The position numbers and the translations under genes were made by a program. Positions 7,835-17,025 of a stretch of DNA of 42,329 nucleotides are shown one piece after another (position 1 is the stretch's first letter; each line of letters begins with the position of its first letter). The notes below the pieces were generated by a model. It ran no database searches and was not told where the DNA came from. It saw only the letters and a list, made by a program, of their open reading frames with translations. The stretch lies in the NCBI GenBank assembly GCA_001871115.1, contig MNUR01000065.1, positions 1 through 42,329 of the forward strand, written 5' to 3'. The stretch is from Elusimicrobia bacterium CG1_02_56_21 (GTDB lineage Bacteria > Elusimicrobiota > Elusimicrobia > Elusimicrobiales > UBA9959).

Positions 7835-10800
7835 TTAGAAACAATCGGCGACCCCTTTTGAACCTGCCAGGGCCCATTGCCCCACGGCAGTACCCGTGGA
7901 AACACAAAGATCTTTGATACTTGAGTTAAGCAGCACTGCCCCGACTACCGGGGGGGAAGCCGCCTGCATCTCTGCAGTGGTCATCGCCCGCGGCAGCCAG
8001 AAACCCTCCGCTGTGAAAGTAGATCTATTAAGCCCCGAGCCGAATTGCGCGCTGCCGTTCACGTCCAGCCTGGCCTGGGGCGAAGAGGTTCCTACGCCGA
8101 CCTTGCCGTCATTGCGGACCACGAGCGTGGACCCGATAACCTCCAGGGCGCTCTGGGTTCCTGTAAGGCCGGCCCCGGTTACGGTAAGGGAAGACCTGAA
8201 AATCCCCAGGCCGTTCACATCCAGCTTAGCCTGGGGGGATCCTGTGCCGATTCCTGTATAAAGGCTCTGCGTGCTAACGTAAAGCACCGCTCCGGAGCGG
8301 TCCGCGCCCACCAGGAAACTGGAGGCAACGTGCATTCTTTCCTTTGGAGTACCGGTGCTTATACCTACGGACCCCGAACCGGTGGAGACAAACAGAACCG
8401 CGGTCGAGCCGGCCGCGCTTACAGCCATATTAGTCAGAACATGGAAGCGCTCTGCAGGGTTAAAGGTTCCGGCGCTGCCGACTATAAATTTCCCGTCCAG
8501 CCTCGCCCTGAAAGTCTCTATCCCGTCGGAAAACGAGGTCCCGCCGGCACGGTATACGAGATCCCTTTCCAAAGAGTCCATGCCGAGGACGCCCCCGAGA
8601 AAAGAGGTTCCGTCATACCACTTTATATACGCGTCACCGCTGAAATTAGGATAAAGCTCAAGAACAACATCTTCGTCGGCTTTCTGGTCCAGCCGGGTGG
8701 CCCCGCGCACGTGCAGAGCCGCCAGCGGATCAAACGGCGCGTTCAACTGGTCCGTACCTACGGACAGCCGGGAAGCCGCGTATATCGTGGTAGAAAAAAC
8801 AACTCCGTCATGAATCTGCCCGGATAGCGCCGTGATAGTGGCGACCACTATTTGCCCCGGAAGATTTCCGGCGGAAATATTTGTTATACCGGCGCCGTTA
8901 CCATAAAATCCGCCCTGCGCCGTTATGGAGGATACCGCGCTTATCCCTCCGCCTACGGTAAGCGCGTGGGTCTGGGTGGTTGTGCTTATAGATACCCTGC
9001 CGGCGGCCGTGCTTATAAAAAGTATAGGGCTGACAGAAGCGGTACTTACCAGCATATTCGAAGCTATATGGAAGCTCTGGGTCGGGTTATTTGTCCCTAT
9101 ACCGAATTTCCAGATTCCGGCTGAATCGGCTTTTATGCGGAAAACTTCCTGCCCGCCGGTTCCGGGGCTGGTCCCACCGGCGCGGTAGACAAGGTCCCTG
9201 CTGGCCAAGTTAGGGATAAAACCCAGCACACCCTGCTGTACCGGGGGGGCGCCCCCGAGAGAAGCATCGCTCCAGAGTATATAGTTATAACCGCTGTTAG
9301 AATTCAGGTCCAGGTGGGCGTCTCCGCCGCTATTTGAAACAAGAAGCTGCTTATTAACTTCGAGAGGAGCTGCCGGGTTTGAGAGCCCGACTCCGATATA
9401 CCCTGATGTTGTCACCGCCAGGCTGTATGCGTTTACCGCGGCGGCGCTGGCTACAGTCAGCGCGTATTGTTGAGTTCCGTAGGACGCTATAGTGAGGCTT
9501 GAACCCGAAACGACCATGTTTCCGGTCATCGTGTCTCCGGCCTTAAGGACGCGCGAAGCGTCAGTCCCCGACACATTGGTAAGCAGTGAGCCATTGCCTA
9601 CAAAATACGGCGCGTCCACTATACCGGCCCTGACCTTGATTCCGCTCGAAGTGTCTACGCTGTATCCTGTACCTACATCCCAGGACCAGAAAGTTCCGGT
9701 CGCCGCAGTCACGTTATAGAAAGTTCCCACTCCGGACGGAGAGTTAACCGAGGGTCCATACAGACCGCCCTGCGCCGTTATGCTTGAAGTAACGATCATG
9801 CCGCCGCCAACCGTAAGCCGCGCCAGGTAGGACGGAGTTCCTACGGCAGTATTGCCGTTGAGAACAGAGAAAGTGGCGCCTGCTACGGAGAAAGCCGAGC
9901 CTTTAACGGTAAGGGAAGACCCGGACAAAGTAAGCTGGCCGGTCATTGTGTCTCCGGCTTTCATCACTTTTGTGGTGTCGAGGGAAACCACATTTATAAG
10001 GCCGCTGCCATCGCCGTAGTACTTCGCGGTGCCGGATAGATAAACATGGGTACTGACCATTATCCCGCCGTAAACGGAAGCCGGGGCGGAGGAAATTTCC
10101 ACATTGTCACTCATCTTAAATTTAGGCGCAAGAACGCCGGCCTGAGAAGTCACGGTAAGGCTTGAGCCGGCCAGGGTCAACTGACCCGTCATCGTGTCCC
10201 CGGTCTCACTGACTATGCCGGTAAGCGTTGTTCCGTCCCCGTAGAAAGAGCCGCCGTAAACCTGGCCCATACCATTGACCAGAAAAAGCTGGGAGGTCCC
10301 GGTGGAAACCAGCAGCAAGTCTCCGGCGTCTCCGGCAGCGGAGGAAATATGCAGCCGCGCGAGCGGCGAAGTAAGATCCTCTCCTATTCCGATATTACCC
10401 GGGTTTATTGAATAGACATTAGGCCCGGAGACATCCCACATAGTAATAGCGGCCGCTTTTAGCTGTATCGAGCCGTCCGGGAATTTAAAGCCGCCGGTGG
10501 AGCTTTCTACTATACCCGCTACGGCCAGTTTCTGGCCGGGTGAGATGCTGCCTACCGAAATTCCGCCCTGCACGAACAGATTTGTGGAAATTGTTATCGC
10601 GCCATTGGTAGTCTGCGGGAGGGCCCCTATTATGTCCGCGGAGAAAAGCGAAGTAGCGGCCGAGGCGGTAGAAGCGTAAAGAGAATTAAAAGCGTAGGGG
10701 GAAGCCTGCATCCGGATACGCGGCGTCATTGCCTCATAAGTTCCCGAACAGTCTCCATCGCTGTCCACCTGTATCTCCAGCCACAGGCTCTGGTTATTCA

Positions 10801-11128
10801 GGAATACCGAATCCGGTATGCCTCCGCTGGCAGAACCTATTTCAACGTCGTAACGCCCCTTGTTGACCGCTACATTGCAGCGGCTCTCAGTAAAGAGAGC
10901 GGAACTGCCGGTGGCTGCGCCGTGGATAACGAATTTTATATCCTGGGGAGTTTCTACCGGAAAATTTGTCAGCTTGCTGAGCAGGAAGCCCTGATAGTTT
11001 ATTGACTGGGCTATAGCGGCGTTTGCGGGCGTAAGCGCGGAAAGGAGGGGAACAAGAGCCAGCAGCAATACCGTCCGCGGAAAGCGGGATACTGAAAAGC
11101 GGGAAAGTTTTTTATTGACTGAATTCAT
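7835..11128 (-). CDS. Secreted repeat-rich, tail-fibre-like surface protein
   Basis: 1097 aa. A signal peptide (about 1-37, h-region TVLLLALVPLLSAL, cleavage near ANA) precedes a compact head (40-155: INYQGFLLSKLTNFPVETPQ and QSLWLEIQVDSDGDCSGTYE). The rest is low-complexity beta-rich repeats of three kinds. GDTMTGQLTLAGSSLTV-type units occur three times. YGDGTTLTG, YGDGSGLIN, VGNGSLLTN and YGNGAGITN units occur four times. VGTSSPQARLDVNG-type units recur to the C-terminus. These resemble phage tail-fibre and trimeric surface-fibre shafts. No intramolecular chaperone domain was recognised. Ribosome site GGAGGAGCT. It follows the FN3 protein gene by 37 bp in one operon. Its binding target is unknown. 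Confidence 0.8.
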   Translation of the reverse strand: MNSVNKKLSRFSVSRFPRTVLLLALVPLLSALTPANAAIAQSINYQGFLLSKLTNFPVETPQDIKFVIHGAATGSSALFTESRCNVAVNKGRYDVEIGSASGGIPDSVFLNNQSLWLEIQVDSDGDCSGTYEAMTPRIRMQASPYAFNSLYASTASAATSLFSADIIGALPQTTNGAITISTNLFVQGGISVGSISPGQKLAVAGIVESSTGGFKFPDGSIQLKAAAITMWDVSGPNVYSINPGNIGIGEDLTSPLARLHISSAAGDAGDLLLVSTGTSQLFLVNGMGQVYGGSFYGDGTTLTGIVSETGDTMTGQLTLAGSSLTVTSQAGVLAPKFKMSDNVEISSAPASVYGGIMVSTHVYLSGTAKYYGDGSGLINVVSLDTTKVMKAGDTMTGQLTLSGSSLTVKGSAFSVAGATFSVLNGNTAVGTPSYLARLTVGGGMIVTSSITAQGGLYGPSVNSPSGVGTFYNVTAATGTFWSWDVGTGYSVDTSSGIKVRAGIVDAPYFVGNGSLLTNVSGTDASRVLKAGDTMTGNMVVSGSSLTIASYGTQQYALTVASAAAVNAYSLAVTTSGYIGVGLSNPAAPLEVNKQLLVSNSGGDAHLDLNSNSGYNYILWSDASLGGAPPVQQGVLGFIPNLASRDLVYRAGGTSPGTGGQEVFRIKADSAGIWKFGIGTNNPTQSFHIASNMLVSTASVSPILFISTAAGRVSISTTTQTHALTVGGGISAVSSITAQGGFYGNGAGITNISAGNLPGQIVVATITALSGQIHDGVVFSTTIYAASRLSVGTDQLNAPFDPLAALHVRGATRLDQKADEDVVLELYPNFSGDAYIKWYDGTSFLGGVLGMDSLERDLVYRAGGTSFSDGIETFRARLDGKFIVGSAGTFNPAERFHVLTNMAVSAAGSTAVLFVSTGSGSVGISTGTPKERMHVASSFLVGADRSGAVLYVSTQSLYTGIGTGSPQAKLDVNGLGIFRSSLTVTGAGLTGTQSALEVIGSTLVVRNDGKVGVGTSSPQARLDVNGSAQFGSGLNRSTFTAEGFWLPRAMTTAEMQAASPPVVGAVLLNSSIKDLCVSTGTAVGQWALAGSKGVADCF

Positions 11129-11165
11129 AGCTCCTCCGTCTCACTGGCCAAAGCGCCGCTAATAC

Positions 11166-12785
11166 CTACCTTATGACCGCTATTGTGCCGTTATAAACCG
11201 TGCCGTCAGCCTCTATCTGATATATATAAACCCCTCCGGGAACAATTTGCCCGCCCGACTTCGCGTCCCAGAGCAGGGAGTTCCCTACCGGTCCCGGCTT
11301 CATAGAGGCCACCAGCGCGCCGCGCAGGTCGTAGATCTTGCCCTTTACGTTCTTCTCCTGAGGGTTGTCGAAAACAAAGACCATAGTATCATTTTTACCG
11401 TCGCCATTTGGGGTGATAAGCCGGTTAGTAAGTCCGGCTTTGTCCGCGGAAAAACCGCCGCTCCGCTCGGTGGTCCGCAGCTGATAGCGGCCCAGCAGGG
11501 TAGTGTCGAGCTTGACGCTGCGCTCAGCCGTGTTAACTATCCCGTACATCTGCAGCCAGCGGGCGCCGTTATTAAAATACATGCTGAGAGTTTTTGTATC
11601 CGTAGCCCCGGAAGGGATTATAGCTCCCCCGGATTTGGCGTAGAAAAGTTTAAGGGTTCCTTTACTCGACAGCTTGAAGCTGGGATCAGCCTGCAGTCCG
11701 CCGCGGAAAGCGGCGAATTCCACGGACTTCATAACCCTGCCGCCCAGGTCCTCCTCGTGCGTTGAAATCTCTATATTGTAAACGTCCATCGGGTCGGAAG
11801 AGCTTGAGAAGAAAGCTCCTACCCCCGCTTGCGGAACCTCGAAAATGCTCTGGTTATCCGGGGCCAGGAAATAAATTCCGCCGCCTTCGCTGGCGCGGGC
11901 GTAGGAGGGAATAGATAAACCGGCCTGGTTTACCGCCCGCGCGTGATAATAATAATAATCGCCGGCCCCTATAATGTCGGTCCAGGTCAGGGTATCTGAT
12001 GAGACAGAGCCGATATGCGACCACTCCGCGTCGGCGGGCGCGGTAGCGCGGTAAACCATGTACTCTTTTATTTCATAGGGATACTCGGGGGAGAACCGGT
12101 TGCTGAACGGTATGCGGTTCTGGTAACCGGCCGGAGGGATCCAGGTCAGGGTCACGGAATTCCCAGAGCGGCTCAGCTGAAAATTCATCGGGGCGAGAGG
12201 CATAAGGGCGAAGGAGGCCACGGGGTTAGAGAGTTCGGAGAGCAGCTTATGCCCGTTCATAGTTTCCAGAGCGAAATAATAAGTGGTACCGGCGCTGAAG
12301 CCTTCTACTATCTTGCTCTCAGCCGCTCCGGACCCAAGCGGGATCCAGGTCTGGGCGTAGTCGGAAGCGCTGTAGAAACCCTCTTCGGTGCTGATATACC
12401 CGGACGTGGTGTAACGGAGTATATAATTTGCCGCGGGCCCGGCCTCGCGGCTGATATCCGAAGAAGGGGCCGTCCATGTGATCCGCACTCCGTAGCTTGA
12501 GACTATTACTGCCGCCAGGTCGGATACTGTCGCGGGGATAGGGCTGAAGGATAGTTTTCCGCTGCGCTGCGAATAGTTTGCCGCCTGCTGCGTTGAAATG
12601 GCCAGCTCCTGGATATTGGCGTTCTGCTCATAGTTAGCGGAAACCATAGTCCCGGAGCCGGATCCGCAGATCCCGCTTACATCCGAAAAGTTGGCGGAAG
12701 TCATCCGCCCGGCATAAAGAGGGGGGGCGGCCGAACAGACGGCCCCCAGGAAAAATAATGCATAAATCTTCGATCTGGCTTTCAC
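11166..12785 (-). CDS. Secreted fibronectin III protein with FlgD-like C-terminus
   Basis: About 539 aa if it starts at GTG 12785. I prefer this start because it yields a clean signal peptide (KARSKIYALFFLGAVCSAAP, cleavage near PLYA); the frame stays open upstream to an ATG at 12878, but those 31 residues do not look like a leader. Two fibronectin III-like domains follow (about 85-190 with VRITWTAP, and about 197-300 with SVTLTWIPPAG). The last ~90 residues are the domain NRLITPNGDGKNDTMVF ... GGVYIYQIEADGTVYNGTI, related to FlgD Ig-like and gliding-associated C-terminal domains. Such domains end many exported surface proteins. Neighbours share this domain (12904) or encode a PorV-like barrel (13302). 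Confidence 0.75.
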   Translation of the reverse strand: MKARSKIYALFFLGAVCSAAPPLYAGRMTSANFSDVSGICGSGSGTMVSANYEQNANIQELAISTQQAANYSQRSGKLSFSPIPATVSDLAAVIVSSYGVRITWTAPSSDISREAGPAANYILRYTTSGYISTEEGFYSASDYAQTWIPLGSGAAESKIVEGFSAGTTYYFALETMNGHKLLSELSNPVASFALMPLAPMNFQLSRSGNSVTLTWIPPAGYQNRIPFSNRFSPEYPYEIKEYMVYRATAPADAEWSHIGSVSSDTLTWTDIIGAGDYYYYHARAVNQAGLSIPSYARASEGGGIYFLAPDNQSIFEVPQAGVGAFFSSSSDPMDVYNIEISTHEEDLGGRVMKSVEFAAFRGGLQADPSFKLSSKGTLKLFYAKSGGAIIPSGATDTKTLSMYFNNGARWLQMYGIVNTAERSVKLDTTLLGRYQLRTTERSGGFSADKAGLTNRLITPNGDGKNDTMVFVFDNPQEKNVKGKIYDLRGALVASMKPGPVGNSLLWDAKSGGQIVPGGVYIYQIEADGTVYNGTIAVIR

Positions 12786-12797
12786 GCTTAAATTATA
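12783..12797 (-). promoter_or_regulatory. TATAAT box directly before a GTG start (possible leaderless mRNA)
   Basis: On the minus strand TATAAT (12797-12792) is followed by TTAAGC and then GTG (12785-12783). Seven bases after a -10 box is the usual start point, so transcription could begin on the G of the start codon. No Shine-Dalgarno is present before this GTG. A -35 box is not evident. Confidence 0.4.
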
Positions 12798-12903
12798 TAA
12801 GCTGCGTGCGACCAAAATATTACAAAGAGATTTCGGGACATAAGGCAGAAATCCATAAGTCCGCAACAAAACAGTCACAATTGAAAAGTAAACTTATCGT
12901 AGT

Positions 12904-13278
12904 ATGAAGGCAGCAAAACTTACCATCAACATCCTGACAGCTCTGGTGCTGTGTCCAGTGGCGGCTTATTGCGGCGCGTCGGCGCTCGGGCAATCTCTGG
13001 CTATGAACCGCCTTATTACCCCCAACGGGGACGGCCGGAACGACACCTTTATCTTCCGCTGTCACAACCCGCGCGATTCTGCAGTAGACGCGAAGATCTA
13101 TGATCTCTCAGGCAGGGAAGTAGCGACAATGCGCATTAAGAGCATAGGGACATCGGATTTTTTCTACAACTACGAATGGAACCCCAATTCCGGAGGCCGG
13201 AAAGAAGGGGGAGTGTATGTCTACCAGATAAGGGTAGAAACAAAAGTATATAAAGGAACCATAGTAGTAATAAGGTAA
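12904..13278 (+). CDS. Secreted single-domain protein, FlgD-like C-terminal domain only
   Basis: 124 aa. A signal peptide (1-25, TINILTALVLCPVAAYC) is followed after a few residues by one complete domain: NRLITPNGDGRNDTFIFRCH, then KIYDLSGREVATMR and GGVYVYQIRVETKVYKGTIV, ending VVIR. This is the same module that ends the divergent FN3 protein (NRLITPNGDGKND, GTIAVIR). In the type IX secretion literature similar type B C-terminal domains act as export signals, but here it is the whole mature protein. No clear Shine-Dalgarno precedes the ATG. The PorV-like gene begins 23 bp downstream, suggesting an operon. Confidence 0.8.
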   Translation: MKAAKLTINILTALVLCPVAAYCGASALGQSLAMNRLITPNGDGRNDTFIFRCHNPRDSAVDAKIYDLSGREVATMRIKSIGTSDFFYNYEWNPNSGGRKEGGVYVYQIRVETKVYKGTIVVIR

Positions 13279-13301
13279 AGGACCTTCTTTTTAAGGATTT
13301 A

Positions 13302-15302
13302 ATGCGGCCCGGACAAAAACAGCTTATGACCTTCTTTGAGAAAGAAAAAACAGCGGCCTTAGCCCTGGCGGTTCTGATCGCCTTAGGGCCTCTTCCTGCC
13401 TTCGCGGCCTTTGAGGACCTGGGTTTCGGGGCGAGGGTCCCGGGGATGGGCGACGCTTTCACCGGAGTAGCCGACGACATCTCTTCTGTCTATTACAACC
13501 CGGCCGGGCTGTCAAACCTGGAGCGCCCGAAGATGATGGCCTCTCATGCCCTCTTTTACTCCGGCCTCAGCGACGGATCAAACCTGGGCCTGAGCGCAGC
13601 CGCGCTGGCGGTTCCGCTGTCCAACGGCCGCAACGGGACGCTCGGCACGGCCTGGCAGCAGTTCTCCCTTTCAGGCGTCTATTTTGAAAAGACCGGGCAG
13701 GTTTCCTGGGGTTACAGATTTGAAAAAGGAACTAAATACGAGAAGTTCTCCGTAGGCGGAACCCTTAAATATCTCAGCCACGGTTTCACCCGGCTGGACG
13801 AAACCTACAATGCCGTAGAGAACACCATGCTGCAGCTAGGGAACACTGACCCGGTCCTTGCCGGAGTCAATACTAAATCGGCTATAGACGCGGACCTGGG
13901 AGCGCTCTACAGACTTAACCGCCGCTGGACTCTGGGCGCCGCCGTAATGAACGCGATGCAGTCCGACGTAGCTTTCAGCAGTTCCGACAAAGACAAGATA
14001 CCGATGAAGACCAGGCTGGGGGCCTCCTATAAAAGCCTCTGGCTCATCCTGGCTGCTGACGCCCGGCTGCAGAGAGGCCCGGACGGGAACCTGGATAAAG
14101 AATTTATCTTCGCGGCGGAAAAAACCTTCCCCAGCCTCGACAAGGGCGATATAGGCGTAAGGGGCTCGCTGGGCGCCGGGGACAGGGAATTTAAACAGGC
14201 CACCCTCGGCCTTTCCTATAAGATACAGAAGATCCAGATAGATTACGGTTTCTCCCTGCCCATAGGAACCGTAAAAGAAACTTCCGGAAATCATAAACTC
14301 GCCCTCACTTACCATTTCGGAACTGCCACCCAGTCGGAGATGGCGGAGACGGAGCTCCTTGACCAGTACAAAAAACTGCGCGACGCACAGAACTTCAAAA
14401 GCCCGCGCGACACCGCCAGTCTCAACGATCCGCGCCTAGCCGGCGTTAAGGAGCAGGTGCTGAAAGAAAACTATTACGCCGCAAACAAGATCCTTCTTGA
14501 AAAGGCCAATGAACTGCTTCCGGACTCCTCCGTGGTCAACCTCACCCGGCGCCTGTCCACAGTAGCCGCTTTCTACCCTTCCCTGGCCGTAGAGGGCAGG
14601 CAGAAACAGCGCTGGGAAGAACTGCTCTCCCGCGGAACCAGGGATTTTGTGAACGGCACGGACCTGCGGGCTATGAAGTACCTTAGTTACGCCCAGAGCC
14701 TCAACCAGCAGGACTCGGCCCTCTCCGCCTTCCTTGCGCGGGCAGGCGAAATAGCGCGCATTACGCCTGACAAGGTCCCGTCGGACTTCAGCCGCGGCTG
14801 GGTTGAGTACAAGATGGCTGAATCCGACGAATTCTATGTTAAAAAAAGCTATTCAGAGGCGCTGAGAAAGCTAGAAGAGCTGCTTGAAATAGAACCTAAT
14901 GCCCTGATGGCGCTTAAGAAAAGCGGCTCCTGCAACTATATGCTCGGGAACTACGCCCGCGCCGCCAGGGATTGGGATAAAGCTTCCAGGCTGGAGCCGG
15001 ACCCGCTTGAAAAAACCAAACTCGGGAAAATGACGGACGAAGCCCGCGCAAAACAGGGGAAAGCTTCGGCCTGGGAACCCGGAGCCGCACTTCCCGAAGA
15101 GGCGGTTCCGGAAGAGGCTGTTTATTCCAAGCCGGCCTCCGACGCGCGGGAGATAGAGAAGATCTACCAGTCAGGCGCGGACGCCTACGCAAAAGGGGAA
15201 TACGGCAAGGCCGCCGACGCCTTCCGCAAGATACTGACCATAGACCCCCAGAACTCGCAGGCTAAAAAGGCCCTGGAGAGAATAATAAGACTTTCACGGT
15301 AA
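13302..15302 (+). CDS. PorV/PorQ-like outer-membrane barrel fused to TPR domain
   Basis: 666 aa. Signal peptide 1-35 (ALALAVLIALGPLPAFA). Residues 36-345 show the PorV/PorQ family start LGFGARVPGMGDAFTGVADD and SSVYYNPAGLSNL, then alternating beta strands of an outer-membrane barrel ending KLALTYHFG. Residues about 350-500 are helical. Residues about 490-560 and 620-666 carry TPR-type repeats (YSEALRKLEELLEIEPN and YGKAADAFRKILTIDPQN). The family includes PorV, the T9SS shuttle protein, and relatives of unknown role. AAGGA precedes the ATG. Its place after a CTD-only protein suggests export or display of surface proteins; that role is inferred. Confidence 0.82.
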   Translation: MRPGQKQLMTFFEKEKTAALALAVLIALGPLPAFAAFEDLGFGARVPGMGDAFTGVADDISSVYYNPAGLSNLERPKMMASHALFYSGLSDGSNLGLSAAALAVPLSNGRNGTLGTAWQQFSLSGVYFEKTGQVSWGYRFEKGTKYEKFSVGGTLKYLSHGFTRLDETYNAVENTMLQLGNTDPVLAGVNTKSAIDADLGALYRLNRRWTLGAAVMNAMQSDVAFSSSDKDKIPMKTRLGASYKSLWLILAADARLQRGPDGNLDKEFIFAAEKTFPSLDKGDIGVRGSLGAGDREFKQATLGLSYKIQKIQIDYGFSLPIGTVKETSGNHKLALTYHFGTATQSEMAETELLDQYKKLRDAQNFKSPRDTASLNDPRLAGVKEQVLKENYYAANKILLEKANELLPDSSVVNLTRRLSTVAAFYPSLAVEGRQKQRWEELLSRGTRDFVNGTDLRAMKYLSYAQSLNQQDSALSAFLARAGEIARITPDKVPSDFSRGWVEYKMAESDEFYVKKSYSEALRKLEELLEIEPNALMALKKSGSCNYMLGNYARAARDWDKASRLEPDPLEKTKLGKMTDEARAKQGKASAWEPGAALPEEAVPEEAVYSKPASDAREIEKIYQSGADAYAKGEYGKAADAFRKILTIDPQNSQAKKALERIIRLSR

Positions 15303-15377
15303 CAGCCGGACCCCGGCGGCCTGAACCCGAAATCTGCCGGCGGGTTTACGGCCCTGATCGGCCGCGGGCAGTACTCT

Positions 15378-16733
15378 ATGAAACTTTTTCATAAATTCAG
15401 CGCCGCCCTGATCGCCTCTTCCCTGGCGGCGGCCATCCTGCTTTGCGGCATATTTTTCAGCTTCCACCGGCAGACTGTAACTTCGGCACAGACCGCCCGC
15501 CTTGAAACTATGGAGCAGGCGGCCAAAACCATGCTGCGGGAAGCCGAACTTGCCGCCGACCCTCTTATGGCGGTGGATTACCTGACAGGGCTCTGCTCTT
15601 CCAGGACTGAGCTTGCCTTCTGCGAACTCGATATAGGCCGCGGGCTGCGCCCGGTTAAAGTACGGGGCCGCGGCTCCTATAAACCTGCCGGGGAAACCCT
15701 GCCCCTAGAAATAAAAAGTGAAAAATTCTCCGCCCGCCTCAGCTTTTCCGCAGCCGCTCTTGAGCAGGAAAGGCGCGACGCGATGGCAGGCATCTACCGC
15801 GACCTGGCCGGGGCCTTCCTGTCCGCCATAGCTGCGGCTGCCCTGCTCGGGCTTTTGATGGCCCGCAGCCTCACGCGCCGGCTTAAGCGCCTCGCCGCCG
15901 AGGCCGCCGAGGTAGGAGAAGGCCGCTTCGGCGCAAAGACAGACGCGAGCGGTTCGGACGAAGTCGCCGAGCTCGCGGCCTCACTCAACTCTATGTCGGA
16001 CCGGCTTCTGGAACTGGAGACCATGAAGAAGAATTTTACCGCCTCTGTCACCCACGAGCTCCGCTCTCCGCTGGGAGTAATAGAGACCTATGCGGCCATG
16101 CTGCTTAAAGATAGGAGCGGCTTCAGGACTCAAGACCTGGAGATCTTCCGCAGGATAAAGGAGAATGCCGGAAGGCTCGCCAATTTTGTAACGGCCATGC
16201 TGGATCTCGCCAAGATAGAGCGGGGGAAAATGGAACTCTCCCCGGCTAAGGAGGACCCCCTTGCGCTCACCCGGGACGCAGCGGATTTCCTGAGGCCTAA
16301 AGCCGAAGAAAAGAATGTCTCTCTTACCCTGGAAACCGAGGGGGAGGCGACCGCGGCGATGCTGGACAGGGAACTGCTTACCCACGCGCTGACCAACCTC
16401 ATCTCTAACGCGATTAAATTTACCCCGTCCGGAGGAAAAATAACGGTCCGGGCCGCAATTGCGGGCGGCAGGTACAGGTTCGAGGCGCAAGACACAGGCC
16501 CTGGCTTAAAGCCGGGGGAAGAGGCGGCCCTTTTCGCGCCTTTCTCACAGGGCTCGGCTGCGCCGGGGCACGGCGGGACCGGACTCGGACTGGCTCTGGC
16601 TAAATCCATCACGGAACTTCACAAAGGCACGATTGGCTGCGGCCCGGCCCCCGGCGGCGGCGCCCTCTTCTGGCTGGAGATACCGCTGGGTGCGGAAATC
16701 AGCCCCGAAGAAGCGCAAAAGGCACAAAACTAA
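15378..16733 (+). CDS. Membrane sensor histidine kinase (HAMP-HisKA-HATPase)
   Basis: 451 aa. TM1 at about 8-30, a short periplasmic sensor (31-135), TM2 at about 142-165 (AGAFLSAIAAAALLGLLMA), HAMP (165-218), HisKA with the phospho-accepting His226 in FTASVTHELRSPL, and a catalytic ATPase domain with N box (LISNAIKF), G1 (DTGPGL) and G2 (GGTGLGLALAKSI). All key residues are present. It phosphorylates a response regulator that is not next to it. No clear Shine-Dalgarno is seen. It lies between the PorV-like gene and the FliF-FliG fusion, on the same strand. Confidence 0.92.
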   Translation: MKLFHKFSAALIASSLAAAILLCGIFFSFHRQTVTSAQTARLETMEQAAKTMLREAELAADPLMAVDYLTGLCSSRTELAFCELDIGRGLRPVKVRGRGSYKPAGETLPLEIKSEKFSARLSFSAAALEQERRDAMAGIYRDLAGAFLSAIAAAALLGLLMARSLTRRLKRLAAEAAEVGEGRFGAKTDASGSDEVAELAASLNSMSDRLLELETMKKNFTASVTHELRSPLGVIETYAAMLLKDRSGFRTQDLEIFRRIKENAGRLANFVTAMLDLAKIERGKMELSPAKEDPLALTRDAADFLRPKAEEKNVSLTLETEGEATAAMLDRELLTHALTNLISNAIKFTPSGGKITVRAAIAGGRYRFEAQDTGPGLKPGEEAALFAPFSQGSAAPGHGGTGLGLALAKSITELHKGTIGCGPAPGGGALFWLEIPLGAEISPEEAQKAQN

Positions 16734-16775
16734 TCGTTCTTCCGGGAATGCCGCGGGTATTTTATTGCGGCGGCA

Positions 16776-16892
16776 CGCGGGCTAGGGTCCGGCGCGACTT
16801 TGGGGAAGGGGGCCCCGCCCATAATTTCCCCGGGCGGGGGGAACCGCGCAACGGTTCCCTTCTGCCCGGGAGCGCAGGGCCCTCTGCCCGCG
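16776..16892. repeat. Structured intergenic repeat, copy 1
   Basis: An outer stem pairs CGCGGGC, AGGGTCC and GCGC (16776-16795) with GCGC, GGGCCCT and GCCCGCG (16872-16892), with small mismatches. Inside are two hairpins: CCCCGCCC/GGGCGGGG (16813-16820 with 16832-16839) and GGGAACC/GGTTCCC (16839-16845 with 16853-16859). Copy 2 at 26981-27082 has the same layout and spacing. It occupies the 292-bp gap between the kinase gene and the FliF-FliG fusion, where I see no gene. Confidence 0.8.
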
Positions 16893-17025
16893 TTCCGCTC
16901 CGGAAGCCGGGAAGGACCCGCGCTAAACCCGGAAGAACCGAACTAATTAGAGAACGGATATACTGACTGACGGTGCTTTCCGCAATAACTTTGTAACCTG
17001 GTTCATATAGAATAGTAGTGTACCT

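Noticed and set aside
7835..11128. Prophage tail module
   Set aside because: The protein has a Sec-type signal peptide, and no capsid, terminase, portal or integrase gene is in the window.
16748..16966. 72-aa frame between the kinase and the FliF-FliG gene
   Set aside because: It runs through the structured repeat and is mostly Pro, Gly and Arg; no ribosome site.
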